35,071 bases of DNA from Candidatus Kapaibacterium sp. (GTDB lineage Bacteria; Bacteroidota; Ignavibacteria; Kapaibacteriales; UBA2268), in the NCBI GenBank assembly GCA_026390695.1, contig JAPLFL010000122.1, forward strand, positions 1 to 35,071. Reading direction: 5' to 3'. The position numbers were made by a program, and so were the translations under genes. Each line of letters starts with the position of its first letter. Position 1 is the stretch's first letter. The notes beneath the pieces were generated by a model. The model saw only the letters and a program-made list of their open reading frames with translations, did no database searches and had not been told where the DNA came from. Shown piece by piece: positions 8,451 to 16,842 of the stretch.

Positions 8451-9124
8451 TAAATTATTTCAAGAAAATCATACTTGATAATAGATTTTTTTTCATCTGT
8501 TATACATTTTTTCTACTGATTGGTGCAATTTGTATTGTGCTGCTGACAAAAGGACAGCTTCTACTCTTCCTTAATAAAAATCACAATCCGGTTTTGGACA
8601 TTATTTTTTATTTATTAACATTAATGGGTGATGGTTATTTTTCTGTTTTAATTTGTATAATTCTTCTTTTCTATAAGCGGAAAGTCGCACTGAGTATTAT
8701 TCTTGCATATATTACAAGCGGATTATTCTCACAAATTATTAAACATATTGTTCATTCACCCCGCCCCAAAGCCTGGTTTGGAAATTCGATCAATTTATAT
8801 TTTATCAATTGGATCGATATATATTCTAATTTCAGTTTTCCTTCTGGCCACTCCACGTCTGCTTTTTCCTTATTTCTGATTCTCTCGGTTTTAGTTAAAA
8901 ATAAAAAAATGGGATTGCTATTTTTCTTCCTTGCATTTGGGATCGGAATCTCACGGATTTATTTAGCCCAGCATTTTTTTGAAGATGTTTATGGTGGCTC
9001 TCTCATTGGAGTTATTACAGCATTATTAATATTGTTTTATACTGATAAAAGTCCTAAGTTTCAAACAACTGCCTTCAACCTACCATTATTAAAATTTCCT
9101 CTACAAAAACATAAGCATTTATGA
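8447..9124 (+). CDS. PAP2-family membrane phosphatase
   Basis: A 225-residue integral membrane protein with about six helices and the full PAP2 signature: KHIVHSPRP (K99, R106), FPSGHS (131-136, with H135) and [13 protein letters not shown] (S169/R170, nucleophile H176, D180). Family members dephosphorylate lipid phosphates such as undecaprenyl diphosphate, phosphatidate or lipid A; substrate choice here is open. A role in undecaprenyl phosphate recycling or lipid metabolism is plausible. It is translationally coupled to the J-domain gene and is the last gene of the dut-fmt run. No terminator is seen after it. Confidence 0.9.
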   Translation: MINYFKKIILDNRFFFICYTFFLLIGAICIVLLTKGQLLLFLNKNHNPVLDIIFYLLTLMGDGYFSVLICIILLFYKRKVALSIILAYITSGLFSQIIKHIVHSPRPKAWFGNSINLYFINWIDIYSNFSFPSGHSTSAFSLFLILSVLVKNKKMGLLFFFLAFGIGISRIYLAQHFFEDVYGGSLIGVITALLILFYTDKSPKFQTTAFNLPLLKFPLQKHKHL

Positions 9125-9188
9125 AAATTATTCATTAAATTGTGACTGTATTTTGAAATAAATTGTTTTATATAGAAAAAGTGAGCTT

Positions 9189-10205
9189 ATGAGAAATAAT
9201 TTTCAACTGTGCTCTGATAATTTTTATCGCCCGAAAATGGCTAAGATAGTGTTTCTTTTGCCATTTTTGCTATTTGCTATTTCATGTTCCACAACTAAAA
9301 ATGTTGTCGAATGGAATGTTGAAATAAAAGAATCAAACCTGCCAATAACGGACAGGTGCAATCCTAATCAGAAATTGCAGGCAATCAAGACACCGGAAAA
9401 GCCGATTATAATCCCTGCAAACGAAGACAGGGACAGCTTGTTACGTGTTTATGGTCTTCCTTGTTCCATAAACGAAGAAATGCCTGTTTACGATATTCCG
9501 TTATCAAGAATTAAGCGTATAACATATTTGAGCGATCCTTTAATGCCGCCACAGGAGATCCCCTTTCCCGAACTTTCCATTCTTCAGGGCTGTTGTCGGA
9601 ATAGGACGGGTTTACTGTTTTTTGATAAATTTGAACTACGAGCGGCTATTGGCTTTCGTGGGACAAAAGACGGAGTAACATATCCACCAAGCGTTGTACC
9701 GGAGAAACCAAAATTTATCAGCTTTGGCAGAGAGGGCTCATATATGACTTTTGGCTTTGAAATAGCAGGACTTTGGAATTTATCTTTTATTGATAAAAAT
9801 CATAATTTTCAGGCTGGTATTACAACAGGACTGTGGCCCGTTGACGGATCATTTTTTGTTCCAGTAGGACTTGATTTAAGATATACTTTTAATCAATTTC
9901 CTCCGAAATTTTCTGACAGATGCAATTCTTGGTATTTATATGGAAACATCGGAATCCCGCTTGATTTCACAACTAAAGCCCCTTACATAGGTAAAAGTCT
10001 TGATTTCCAGAGATATTTCTTAGGCGCTGGGATTGGGTATGACTGGGCTTGGGGATGTGATAAGGATTTTTCGATTGATCTCGGATATCGAGGAATGAAT
10101 CTGCCTCTTCCTCCTTTTGACTGCTGTCCGACTATTCCTGATGACAGTAAAAATCCATTCAGGCACTCGAATGAGCTTCTTCTTAGATTTTGTATAACTT
10201 ATTAA
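9189..10205 (+). CDS. Lipoprotein with predicted outer-membrane beta-barrel
   Basis: I do not recognise a named family. From the internal ATG at 9237 the protein starts with a classical lipoprotein signal (FLLFAISC, Cys at residue 17 of that form). The ATG at 9189 adds 16 residues, and either start is possible. After an extended Pro-rich segment, the C-terminal half alternates short amphipathic strands with aromatic ends (MTFGFEIAGLWNLSF, QAGITTGLWPVDG, FLGAGIGYDWAWG, LLLRFCITY). It ends in an aromatic residue, as outer-membrane barrels do. Several Cys pairs are present. It opens a four-gene plus-strand envelope cluster and ends 11 bases before the next gene's start. Confidence 0.6.
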   Translation: MRNNFQLCSDNFYRPKMAKIVFLLPFLLFAISCSTTKNVVEWNVEIKESNLPITDRCNPNQKLQAIKTPEKPIIIPANEDRDSLLRVYGLPCSINEEMPVYDIPLSRIKRITYLSDPLMPPQEIPFPELSILQGCCRNRTGLLFFDKFELRAAIGFRGTKDGVTYPPSVVPEKPKFISFGREGSYMTFGFEIAGLWNLSFIDKNHNFQAGITTGLWPVDGSFFVPVGLDLRYTFNQFPPKFSDRCNSWYLYGNIGIPLDFTTKAPYIGKSLDFQRYFLGAGIGYDWAWGCDKDFSIDLGYRGMNLPLPPFDCCPTIPDDSKNPFRHSNELLLRFCITY

Positions 10206-10216
10206 ACGGAGAAAAT

Positions 10217-12355
10217 ATGAAAAACATAAAAAACAGAGCAGCACTAATTTTAATCGTAATAGCCTTAATAGGGTCAATGGTGCTGATTTTATCGAGTTGT
10301 ATGCAAACCAATTCTCCATCTGATACTAATAACCGCGTTCTTACTGTTCAGGTTAATCAAAGTCTCGGAACCGGCAGTAAGACAATAGTTCCGCTGAGTG
10401 GTGTGGACGTCGTGGTTTATGATAGCAGATCAAATAAATTGATTAATTCTGGTAAAACCTTGATTAATGGTTCTGTAAAATTCGATATACAGGCAGTCCC
10501 TATTATCGGGCAATCTATTACCGTAATGGCTAATTATAATAATCAGCCACAGTCCAAAAGCTGCACCCTTTGCGTCGATACGAACCTTGTCTTTGTTTTC
10601 GACACAACCTATATCACTCCACTAACCTGTGCCAATCTGAATAAATCCGATTCTTTGATTTTTACGGATGAGACCGGTTCGAGAAGGTTACATCAGAATA
10701 ATCCTGTTGGAATTAATGAATATTTAGCCTGCAAATCAATACCAAATGATGCTGCTAATACTGATTCGATTATTGCCACTATTCCACCACTGGCAGCACC
10801 TTTTTCGTACAGGTCAATTTCTATCGATAATATTTTTCTACAATCATCGGCACAGACAGTTAAAATCAAACCCGGATCAACTTTAAATATATGTATTGCT
10901 GCAAGCACGGCTGCTATTGGAACTTTCAATACACCTGCAATATCAATCCAATTGAGTTGCTCTGCTTCAAAAGGGACATATACTATTTATCCATCAGCTT
11001 TGGTTGTGGCTCCTGAATGTAATTGTACAAATATGCAGACAATTTTAATTGCCGAAGCAAACGCTATTAAACTCGGAACCTTCATTGAAAGAACGGATTT
11101 GGTCTATACAAATAATTTATCGTGTGATGTAACTATAAATCAAGTATCTTTTTCCGGTAGCGGAGCTTGGACGATTGAATCGCCTACATTCCCTGTCAGC
11201 GTAGCAAAAGGTCAAAAACTTAGTATCAAAGCCAAATTCACTGCAGTTAAAGTCGGGAAAAATACAGATGTATTAAAATTAAATATAAGTCCTGCAGGTT
11301 CCACTTCATGTTCTCTTGAAATAGACTATACAGGAAATGGCTGCACAGGCGCTTGTCCGCAGATTTCAGATAATAGAATATTCTATTCGACTTTTTCAAC
11401 AAAAAACTTGATCGATACTTTATCAAATCGATCGGATAATAGGGTTATGGTATCTCTCACAAATGTTATCCCTCCGATTAATTCCAAAGCAACATCATCT
11501 TATTATGTTAAAAACCCTGATTCATCCTGCACGCAGGTAGTTGTCAGCCTTTCAATTTTACCGGGAACAGACAAAGATCAGTATTATCAACAATATTATT
11601 CGGTAAGTCCCTCACAATTGACGCTCAATCCGGGCGAAACAGGTTCTTTCGATATTATTTTCACTGCACCGAATTTAACTGATTTTAAAAATATTGTTAA
11701 TGTTCGGCAACCTGATTTAAGCAAACGTACAACCGCCGACAGTGCGTTTAATATTGTTGTTCAACTCCAGTCGCCATCTTGCTTACAAAAGATAAATGCA
11801 ACTGCTGTTATATCTTCACTGCCGAGTTTAAGTCCAATTATTAATCTCCGTGCCTATAACCAGATTACATTTTTGAAACCCGTTGCCGAAACCGAAGTTT
11901 ATTCATTCGGAAATGATGCAAGGACTATACTTTATGCTCCCGGAGGTGGTCCGGCAGCAAATCCACCGGTATTGGGAGATATTTATATATCTGCCAAGGA
12001 TAATATTCCCAAGCCTGGAATAACCTGTGAAGATACTTTAAAATCAGTTAATAATTCAGTCAAAATGAAAGTATGGTCTAACTGGAATCCAGCTGTTAAT
12101 AGTGAAGCTGACTTTACTGATGTATCAAAAGTTATGACTCTGGTCAATGCAGATGCTAACTTTAAAACCGGATATACGACAAATCCTGTTTTCAAACCAA
12201 ACTTAGCCATAGGAAATGTTATTGCGTTTCAGCTTAATAGTTTCACTTATGCTCTGATGTTTATCAGAAGGGTTGATGTGGGAACAGAGCCAAGTTCCAG
12301 TCAGCAATCTGGTATAGAATTCAGGACTATTTATCCGATTTATATGATTCCTTAA
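10217..12355 (+). CDS. Large lipoprotein with Ig-like domains, function unknown
   Basis: A 712-residue lipoprotein with signal MKNIKNRAALIL...LILSSC and modified Cys at residue 28. I chose the ATG at 10217 because ACGGAGA lies at proper spacing before it. After the Cys come a carboxypeptidase-regulatory or Ig-like beta-sandwich (about 40-110: PLSGVDVVVYDSRSNKL, GSVKFDIQAV), two choice-of-anchor or ASPM/SPD-2/Hydin-like domains (about 275-390 and 440-540, with paired Cys and VAKGQKLSIKAKFTAV-type strands) and a C-terminal domain of unknown type. No catalytic motif is visible. It probably sits on the periplasmic or outer face of the outer membrane, with its neighbours. Confidence 0.65.
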   Translation: MKNIKNRAALILIVIALIGSMVLILSSCMQTNSPSDTNNRVLTVQVNQSLGTGSKTIVPLSGVDVVVYDSRSNKLINSGKTLINGSVKFDIQAVPIIGQSITVMANYNNQPQSKSCTLCVDTNLVFVFDTTYITPLTCANLNKSDSLIFTDETGSRRLHQNNPVGINEYLACKSIPNDAANTDSIIATIPPLAAPFSYRSISIDNIFLQSSAQTVKIKPGSTLNICIAASTAAIGTFNTPAISIQLSCSASKGTYTIYPSALVVAPECNCTNMQTILIAEANAIKLGTFIERTDLVYTNNLSCDVTINQVSFSGSGAWTIESPTFPVSVAKGQKLSIKAKFTAVKVGKNTDVLKLNISPAGSTSCSLEIDYTGNGCTGACPQISDNRIFYSTFSTKNLIDTLSNRSDNRVMVSLTNVIPPINSKATSSYYVKNPDSSCTQVVVSLSILPGTDKDQYYQQYYSVSPSQLTLNPGETGSFDIIFTAPNLTDFKNIVNVRQPDLSKRTTADSAFNIVVQLQSPSCLQKINATAVISSLPSLSPIINLRAYNQITFLKPVAETEVYSFGNDARTILYAPGGGPAANPPVLGDIYISAKDNIPKPGITCEDTLKSVNNSVKMKVWSNWNPAVNSEADFTDVSKVMTLVNADANFKTGYTTNPVFKPNLAIGNVIAFQLNSFTYALMFIRRVDVGTEPSSSQQSGIEFRTIYPIYMIP

Positions 12356-12394
12356 TTTTAAATTTTTTCAATTGAAAATGAAAATAGGTGAAAT

Positions 12395-15148
12395 ATGATA
12401 TTTAAAAAGAAGATTTGTTTGATATTCTTGTTAATGCTTTTATGTTTGAATGTCAGACTTAGCGCTGAAAACGAAGGAGCAGGCGGGATTTTGGATAAGA
12501 ACGTAAATTCGTCGTTTGAAGATTATGGAGCATTCGTGGTTTATGGTGAAAATACAGATACATTATTTTTTACAAGCTCCAGACCTGCTGCTACTGATAA
12601 GATTAAAAAATCAATTAATGCTCAGATGCTTTTTTCTACTCGTCCAGCCATGATGCGATTGCAGAATAAGCCAATAAATGAAGGTTGGTCGCAAGCCAGA
12701 GAAATTGTGGCAGATGCTTCGCGAATATCCGAATATACGCGAGGATCGCAAGCCATCAGCTCTGATAGAATAATATTTGCTGCTGAACGCGATTTATCGA
12801 CATCATCAGCTGTTGGAACAAGTTATTTATTTGATTTATGGCAAATGATGAAAACCAAAGATGGTTTCAGCTCACCCGAACCACTCTCAACGGTCAATGA
12901 TCCTGATGCCTGGGATTCACAGCCCGCTCTATCAGGTGACAGTAAAGTTCTGTACTTTGTTTCAAATCGAAAAGGTGGAGCCGGCGGCTTGGATATCTGG
13001 TATTCCATTCGTGATGCCAAAGGAGCTTGGGGCGTCCCAAAGCCAGTACCAGTAATTAACACAGCAGGAGATGAAGTATCTCCGCATTGTGGATCTGACG
13101 GAAAATTTTACTTTTCAACTAATTGGGATTTTAGTAGCAGTGCTAAAACAAAAAATAAAAATGTTTACCGTGCTGATTATCGTAATTCCGATGGTATTGA
13201 ATTACCAGTTAATCCTGTTCAGTTAGATAACGCACTCAATGCAGATGCTGCCAAGTATGGCGTTGTTATCCCATCGAATCTTAAAATTAATTCTGATATG
13301 GACGAAGAGTTTCCTTTTATCTGCCCTGATAGAAAATCAATCTTTTTTACATCAAATAAGAAAGCTGATTTTGATAAACGTAATATATATGCCTATTCTT
13401 TACCAAAATCAAGAATTCTTTTACAAGTCAATGTATCCGAACAAACCTTTGACAGCCGTGATAGTATTATTTCGCCGGCTGCAATCAAACTCGGGCTGCC
13501 TTTGACTTTGTTAGATGTCGGTTCAAATACAACTATTGAATTTAAATCAGGTGAGCAAATTGAAGTCGATGCTGAAAAAAATTATCAGGTGAAATTTTCA
13601 AAATTTGTTGAAGAGGAGTGCTATAAAAATAAAATCGAAGATAAAAGCGGAAAAACTGATAATTCGATTCATACAAGCCGCCCCTACAGACCGGATACAT
13701 TATATATGAAGGATTTTCTCATTTCGCGAAAAAAAGTGGATATTCCACCTATCATTTTTCAAGCTACTGAAAAACTTCCATTCTTTGTAACCGGTTACTG
13801 GTGGCCTAATACAAGCGATAATCTTGTTCAATATCGCAGTAGAGAACATGAGGGATTCTTCAATCAGAGCGGCTTTATAGATTCAACAGGCTATAACTAC
13901 GACTCAACCTCAAAAGTTATTGATCAGATTTTTGAAACGAATATATATCAACCTCTTGAAAAAATATTACCAATTTTTCAGGATTTTTGCAGAGATACAC
14001 TATTTCTTAAAGTAACTGTTCACGGTTATACCGATCCAAGGGGACTTTCCGGTGGAACAAACCATCCATACCGCACAGTATCGGCTGGCAAACATATTTA
14101 TCCTGATGAAAGTATAACCGTAGGAGTCGATGAACGAAATGAGCCGGTTAAAATATTCTCCGGCATTGACATGTGGCGCAAATCATGGCCTATTGACCCA
14201 AATAATACTAAAGGAACTTATATTCATCTGCCCGATGATGGCGAGAATGGGAATGTTTTATTATCTAAATTAAGAGCATATTTCACATTTCAAACTTTTG
14301 ATAGAACAATGTCGAAACGGTCGCCTATTTATTCTCAATTAAAAAATAATATGAGAGTAATACTTGATGCGGAAGGATTCGGGGTAGATAAAAAAAGATA
14401 TGAACTTAGTAAAAAAAAGGATGATCCTCAAAGCAGAAGAATTGAGATTTATCTTGATATTTTAAGACCTGAAGACATAGCATATCACAAAAGACTAATG
14501 GGCGGAGATTTAAAAGAAATAAAAATAGCATCCAAAGCTACACAAACAAAGGTAAATGATGCAAGTATAAGTCCTGCCTCAAATTCAGATGTTAAAACGT
14601 CTGAAGAAACCAAACCTGTTAGTCCTGAACCGATCCAAGGAATTATTCCAATTCCACAGGGCACAGGTTCGACTGCAATTTTTATTCGAGATGATCAAAA
14701 ATTACTTCAGGGAAACGGTTCTGTCAATACTGTTGAAATTATTACTGAATCTCAGGATAAAACTTTAGAAAAAAGCAGTACCGAACCAAAGGTTTTTATA
14801 GTCACAAATACGCCTGCCAAAGCTGAGAATCAGGATAATTCGAAACCTAAACAAACGGTGTATCATATTAGTAATTCAAATGCTAAGTCAGAAGAACAAA
14901 GCTGCTATTCTATTCAATATAATACTTATGAAAATGAAGTTGATGCTCAGGCTGCTAAAAGACTATTGGATGAGAATAAGGTGGAAGAGGTGAAAATCAT
15001 TGAATTTATCGATCAGTTCGGATCAAGGGCATTCAGATTACGCTCTGGTTGTTATGATACAGCAGAACAAGCTGTAACTGCCTTAAAAGGGCTTTCTTGG
15101 ACGAGTAAATTACTTAATCTGAGCAGAAGGCCTGTTGTTGTAAGATAA
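12395..15148 (+). CDS. PD40 propeller / OmpA-like / SPOR envelope protein
   Basis: A 917-residue exported protein. The signal peptide is cleaved after about residue 24 (RLSA). Three or four WD40-like PD40 blades lie at about 115-325 (SGDSKVLYFVSNRKGGAGGL, SPHCGSDGKFYFSTN, CPDRKSIFFTSNKK). An OmpA-type peptidoglycan-binding domain follows, with VTVHGYTDPRG near 545 and SRRIEIYLDI near 682. It keeps the Asp and Arg expected to bind diaminopimelate, but a long insertion separates its halves. After a Pro/Ser/Thr-rich linker comes a C-terminal SPOR domain (837-917: CYSIQYNTYENEVDAQAAKR), a fold that binds denuded glycan at division sites. The PD40+OmpA order recalls PorE of the T9SS, but SPOR does not belong to that protein. 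AGGTGA precedes the ATG. Confidence 0.72.
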   Translation: MIFKKKICLIFLLMLLCLNVRLSAENEGAGGILDKNVNSSFEDYGAFVVYGENTDTLFFTSSRPAATDKIKKSINAQMLFSTRPAMMRLQNKPINEGWSQAREIVADASRISEYTRGSQAISSDRIIFAAERDLSTSSAVGTSYLFDLWQMMKTKDGFSSPEPLSTVNDPDAWDSQPALSGDSKVLYFVSNRKGGAGGLDIWYSIRDAKGAWGVPKPVPVINTAGDEVSPHCGSDGKFYFSTNWDFSSSAKTKNKNVYRADYRNSDGIELPVNPVQLDNALNADAAKYGVVIPSNLKINSDMDEEFPFICPDRKSIFFTSNKKADFDKRNIYAYSLPKSRILLQVNVSEQTFDSRDSIISPAAIKLGLPLTLLDVGSNTTIEFKSGEQIEVDAEKNYQVKFSKFVEEECYKNKIEDKSGKTDNSIHTSRPYRPDTLYMKDFLISRKKVDIPPIIFQATEKLPFFVTGYWWPNTSDNLVQYRSREHEGFFNQSGFIDSTGYNYDSTSKVIDQIFETNIYQPLEKILPIFQDFCRDTLFLKVTVHGYTDPRGLSGGTNHPYRTVSAGKHIYPDESITVGVDERNEPVKIFSGIDMWRKSWPIDPNNTKGTYIHLPDDGENGNVLLSKLRAYFTFQTFDRTMSKRSPIYSQLKNNMRVILDAEGFGVDKKRYELSKKKDDPQSRRIEIYLDILRPEDIAYHKRLMGGDLKEIKIASKATQTKVNDASISPASNSDVKTSEETKPVSPEPIQGIIPIPQGTGSTAIFIRDDQKLLQGNGSVNTVEIITESQDKTLEKSSTEPKVFIVTNTPAKAENQDNSKPKQTVYHISNSNAKSEEQSCYSIQYNTYENEVDAQAAKRLLDENKVEEVKIIEFIDQFGSRAFRLRSGCYDTAEQAVTALKGLSWTSKLLNLSRRPVVVR

Positions 15149-15181
15149 ATAAATATTTAAATATATATAATGAGGAGAAAA

Positions 15182-15772
15182 ATGAAGTTTCTATTATCAA
15201 ATTTATTTAATTGCGTGATTATTGTTGCATTAATCTCATGTGCTCCAAGAAGTAGATTCATTGATGTAAACAAACCGGATAATGCCAGTACCGATGTCAA
15301 AGTTGATGTATCAAAAAGCGCTGTAATCCCACGTGATGGCTCTACTCCGATTGCAGGCTCCAATGCTCTTGATAATCCGAGTAGGGTAGTTACTTTTTCA
15401 AACATCGGTCAAAAAATCGATGTTAAAAACGGTGAAACTGTGAACTTTGTCTATGATGGTATTGATCCTGAATCGACTTATATTATTTATGAGTCAACTG
15501 ATGATGGATATACCTTGGAACTTGCAGTCCGCGATCAGCCAGTTGCGATTTATTTTACTAAGATGTGTCAGAATTTTATAGTCGCAAATCCTTCACTAAC
15601 TATTGTTAATGTTCCTGATAATCTCAAATTTGAACAAATTGTCTGGACGCCACGTTCTGACGGGACATGGGAAGTAAGGGTCGGAGCAGTCGAAAGAGGA
15701 TGTAAAAGTCCGGCACTAAATCATCTGAATAAATTACGCAATAAAAATTACGAAAAGAATCTACCTAAATGA
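15182..15772 (+). CDS. Small lipoprotein of unknown function
   Basis: A 196-residue lipoprotein: signal with lipobox ALISC (Cys at residue 20), a disordered segment, then a compact beta-rich domain (about 75-180) containing YIIYESTDDGYTLELAVRD. I recognise no family. GAGGAG at 15172-15177 lies four bases before the ATG at 15182 and decides that start over an in-frame ATG at 15170 that overlaps the Shine-Dalgarno itself. It is the last gene of the envelope cluster, 33 bases after the PD40/OmpA/SPOR gene and just before a terminator. Confidence 0.65.
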   Translation: MKFLLSNLFNCVIIVALISCAPRSRFIDVNKPDNASTDVKVDVSKSAVIPRDGSTPIAGSNALDNPSRVVTFSNIGQKIDVKNGETVNFVYDGIDPESTYIIYESTDDGYTLELAVRDQPVAIYFTKMCQNFIVANPSLTIVNVPDNLKFEQIVWTPRSDGTWEVRVGAVERGCKSPALNHLNKLRNKNYEKNLPK

Positions 15773-15775
15773 AAT

Positions 15776-15804
15776 AAAAACGGCTCCATCAAGGAGCCGT
15801 TTTT
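15776..15804. terminator. Bidirectional rho-independent terminator
   Basis: CGGCTCC (15781-15787) and GGAGCCG (15793-15799) pair around the loop ATCAA, with an A run before and a T run after. It therefore ends the plus-strand envelope cluster and the convergent minus-strand lipoprotein gene (stop at 15838). Confidence 0.93.
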
Positions 15805-15837
15805 ATTAAATTATCACTAAAAAGCAATAATCCTCTT

Positions 15838-16608
15838 TTAGCCTTTCAAACCAGGGCCTGTGCCAGTACTTGGATCAAAACAGAAGCCTTTAACTTTAGC
15901 AATAAATGCTTCGAATCTTACAAGGTCTGCAGGTGATAAAGTAGCACGTACAACCTCAAGATATGCTTTGATACATTCGCATTTTGCAGGATTTTTATCA
16001 ATTGCAGCTAATTGATCACGTGTAGTTTTCTCTAAGTCTTTCAACTGAGTAGCAGCAGTTTTTCTGTCAATTTTGTTGCTTTTCAGGTCTGCGAGAATTT
16101 GTTTACGTTGGTCGTTTGCAGCTTTGATAATTGCTTGCATTCTTGGACGATCTTGTTCCATAATTTTCTGCATGCAATCCTTCATGTCTTTAGCAGCCGC
16201 CTGAAGAATTGTAATCTGATCAGGAGTCAGGTTCAATCCCATTGGTAGGAATGGTAATGGCATAGGGCGCTTGCCGCCGCCATTTGTAAAGGTTTTTGAT
16301 GGATCTCCATCTCTGCCGCCGCCACCCATTGTTTTGGATGGATCACCCATTCCGCCGCCATTAGGTGGGTTAGGTGGTGGGCAATTGTCTGTCAGAGCGT
16401 AAGGATTGAAAGATGCCTCACTCTCGAGAGTAGGAGCCACAAATGTAGCAAGCTGAACATCATACGATGGATGGATGTACACTGTACTTACCTGCTCAGT
16501 AGCATTAGTGCTGCTTGTACCGGTAGTACTTAGTGAAGCATCCGAACATGCGTAAAAGACGTATGCCGTAACCACTGCCATGGCTAAGAAAAGAACTGTT
16601 CTCTTCAT
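15838..16608 (-). CDS. LTXXQ (CpxP/Spy)-like lipoprotein with Gly/Pro-rich linker
   Basis: A 256-residue protein. The N-terminal hydrophobic signal ends in FYAC (Cys21), a weak lipobox, so it is either a lipoprotein or a secreted protein. Residues about 72-118 form a Gly/Pro-rich linker holding GDPSKT twice. The C-terminal 130 residues are helical with LTPDQITILQ and a second LSPADLVRFEAF, separated by Lys/Asp/Gln-rich amphipathic helices. This is the layout of the LTXXQ periplasmic stress proteins (Spy, CpxP). Four Cys are spread over the helical part. A role as periplasmic chaperone or metal/envelope-stress sensor is inference. TGAGG precedes the ATG at 16606-16608. Confidence 0.65.
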   Translation of the reverse strand: MKRTVLFLAMAVVTAYVFYACSDASLSTTGTSSTNATEQVSTVYIHPSYDVQLATFVAPTLESEASFNPYALTDNCPPPNPPNGGGMGDPSKTMGGGGRDGDPSKTFTNGGGKRPMPLPFLPMGLNLTPDQITILQAAAKDMKDCMQKIMEQDRPRMQAIIKAANDQRKQILADLKSNKIDRKTAATQLKDLEKTTRDQLAAIDKNPAKCECIKAYLEVVRATLSPADLVRFEAFIAKVKGFCFDPSTGTGPGLKG

Positions 16609-16842
16609 AAATACCTCATCATTTTGTTAAAAATATATTAATTAAAATTCCTCACTCATTCTATATACACTTGTTTTAAACTTTTGTTAGAAATAATTTT
16701 AATTTATTTTTCGTCAAAAATTATCCTACCCTTTAACAATGCTTGAATTAATTTTTAGTTACTTGTGAATATTTAAGCTATTTGAAGGTTAAATAAAAAG
16801 AGTCGAATGGATATTCTGACAATTTTCAAAAAGGAAACTATA
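16609..16842. other. AT-rich intergenic spacer
   Basis: This 234-base gap lies between the LTXXQ-like gene and the 3' end of the giant gene, both on the minus strand. It holds the ribosome binding site (TGAGG) and presumably the promoter of the LTXXQ-like gene. I see no gene and no strong terminator hairpin for the giant gene. Confidence 0.5.

Noticed and set aside
10020-10319. Antisense open frame across the 9189/10217 gene junction
   Set aside because: It is antisense to two better supported lipoprotein genes and has no motif.
12395-15148. PorE component of the T9SS
   Set aside because: PD40 and OmpA-like domains fit, but the C-terminal SPOR domain and the inserted OmpA-like domain do not, and no other por genes are adjacent.
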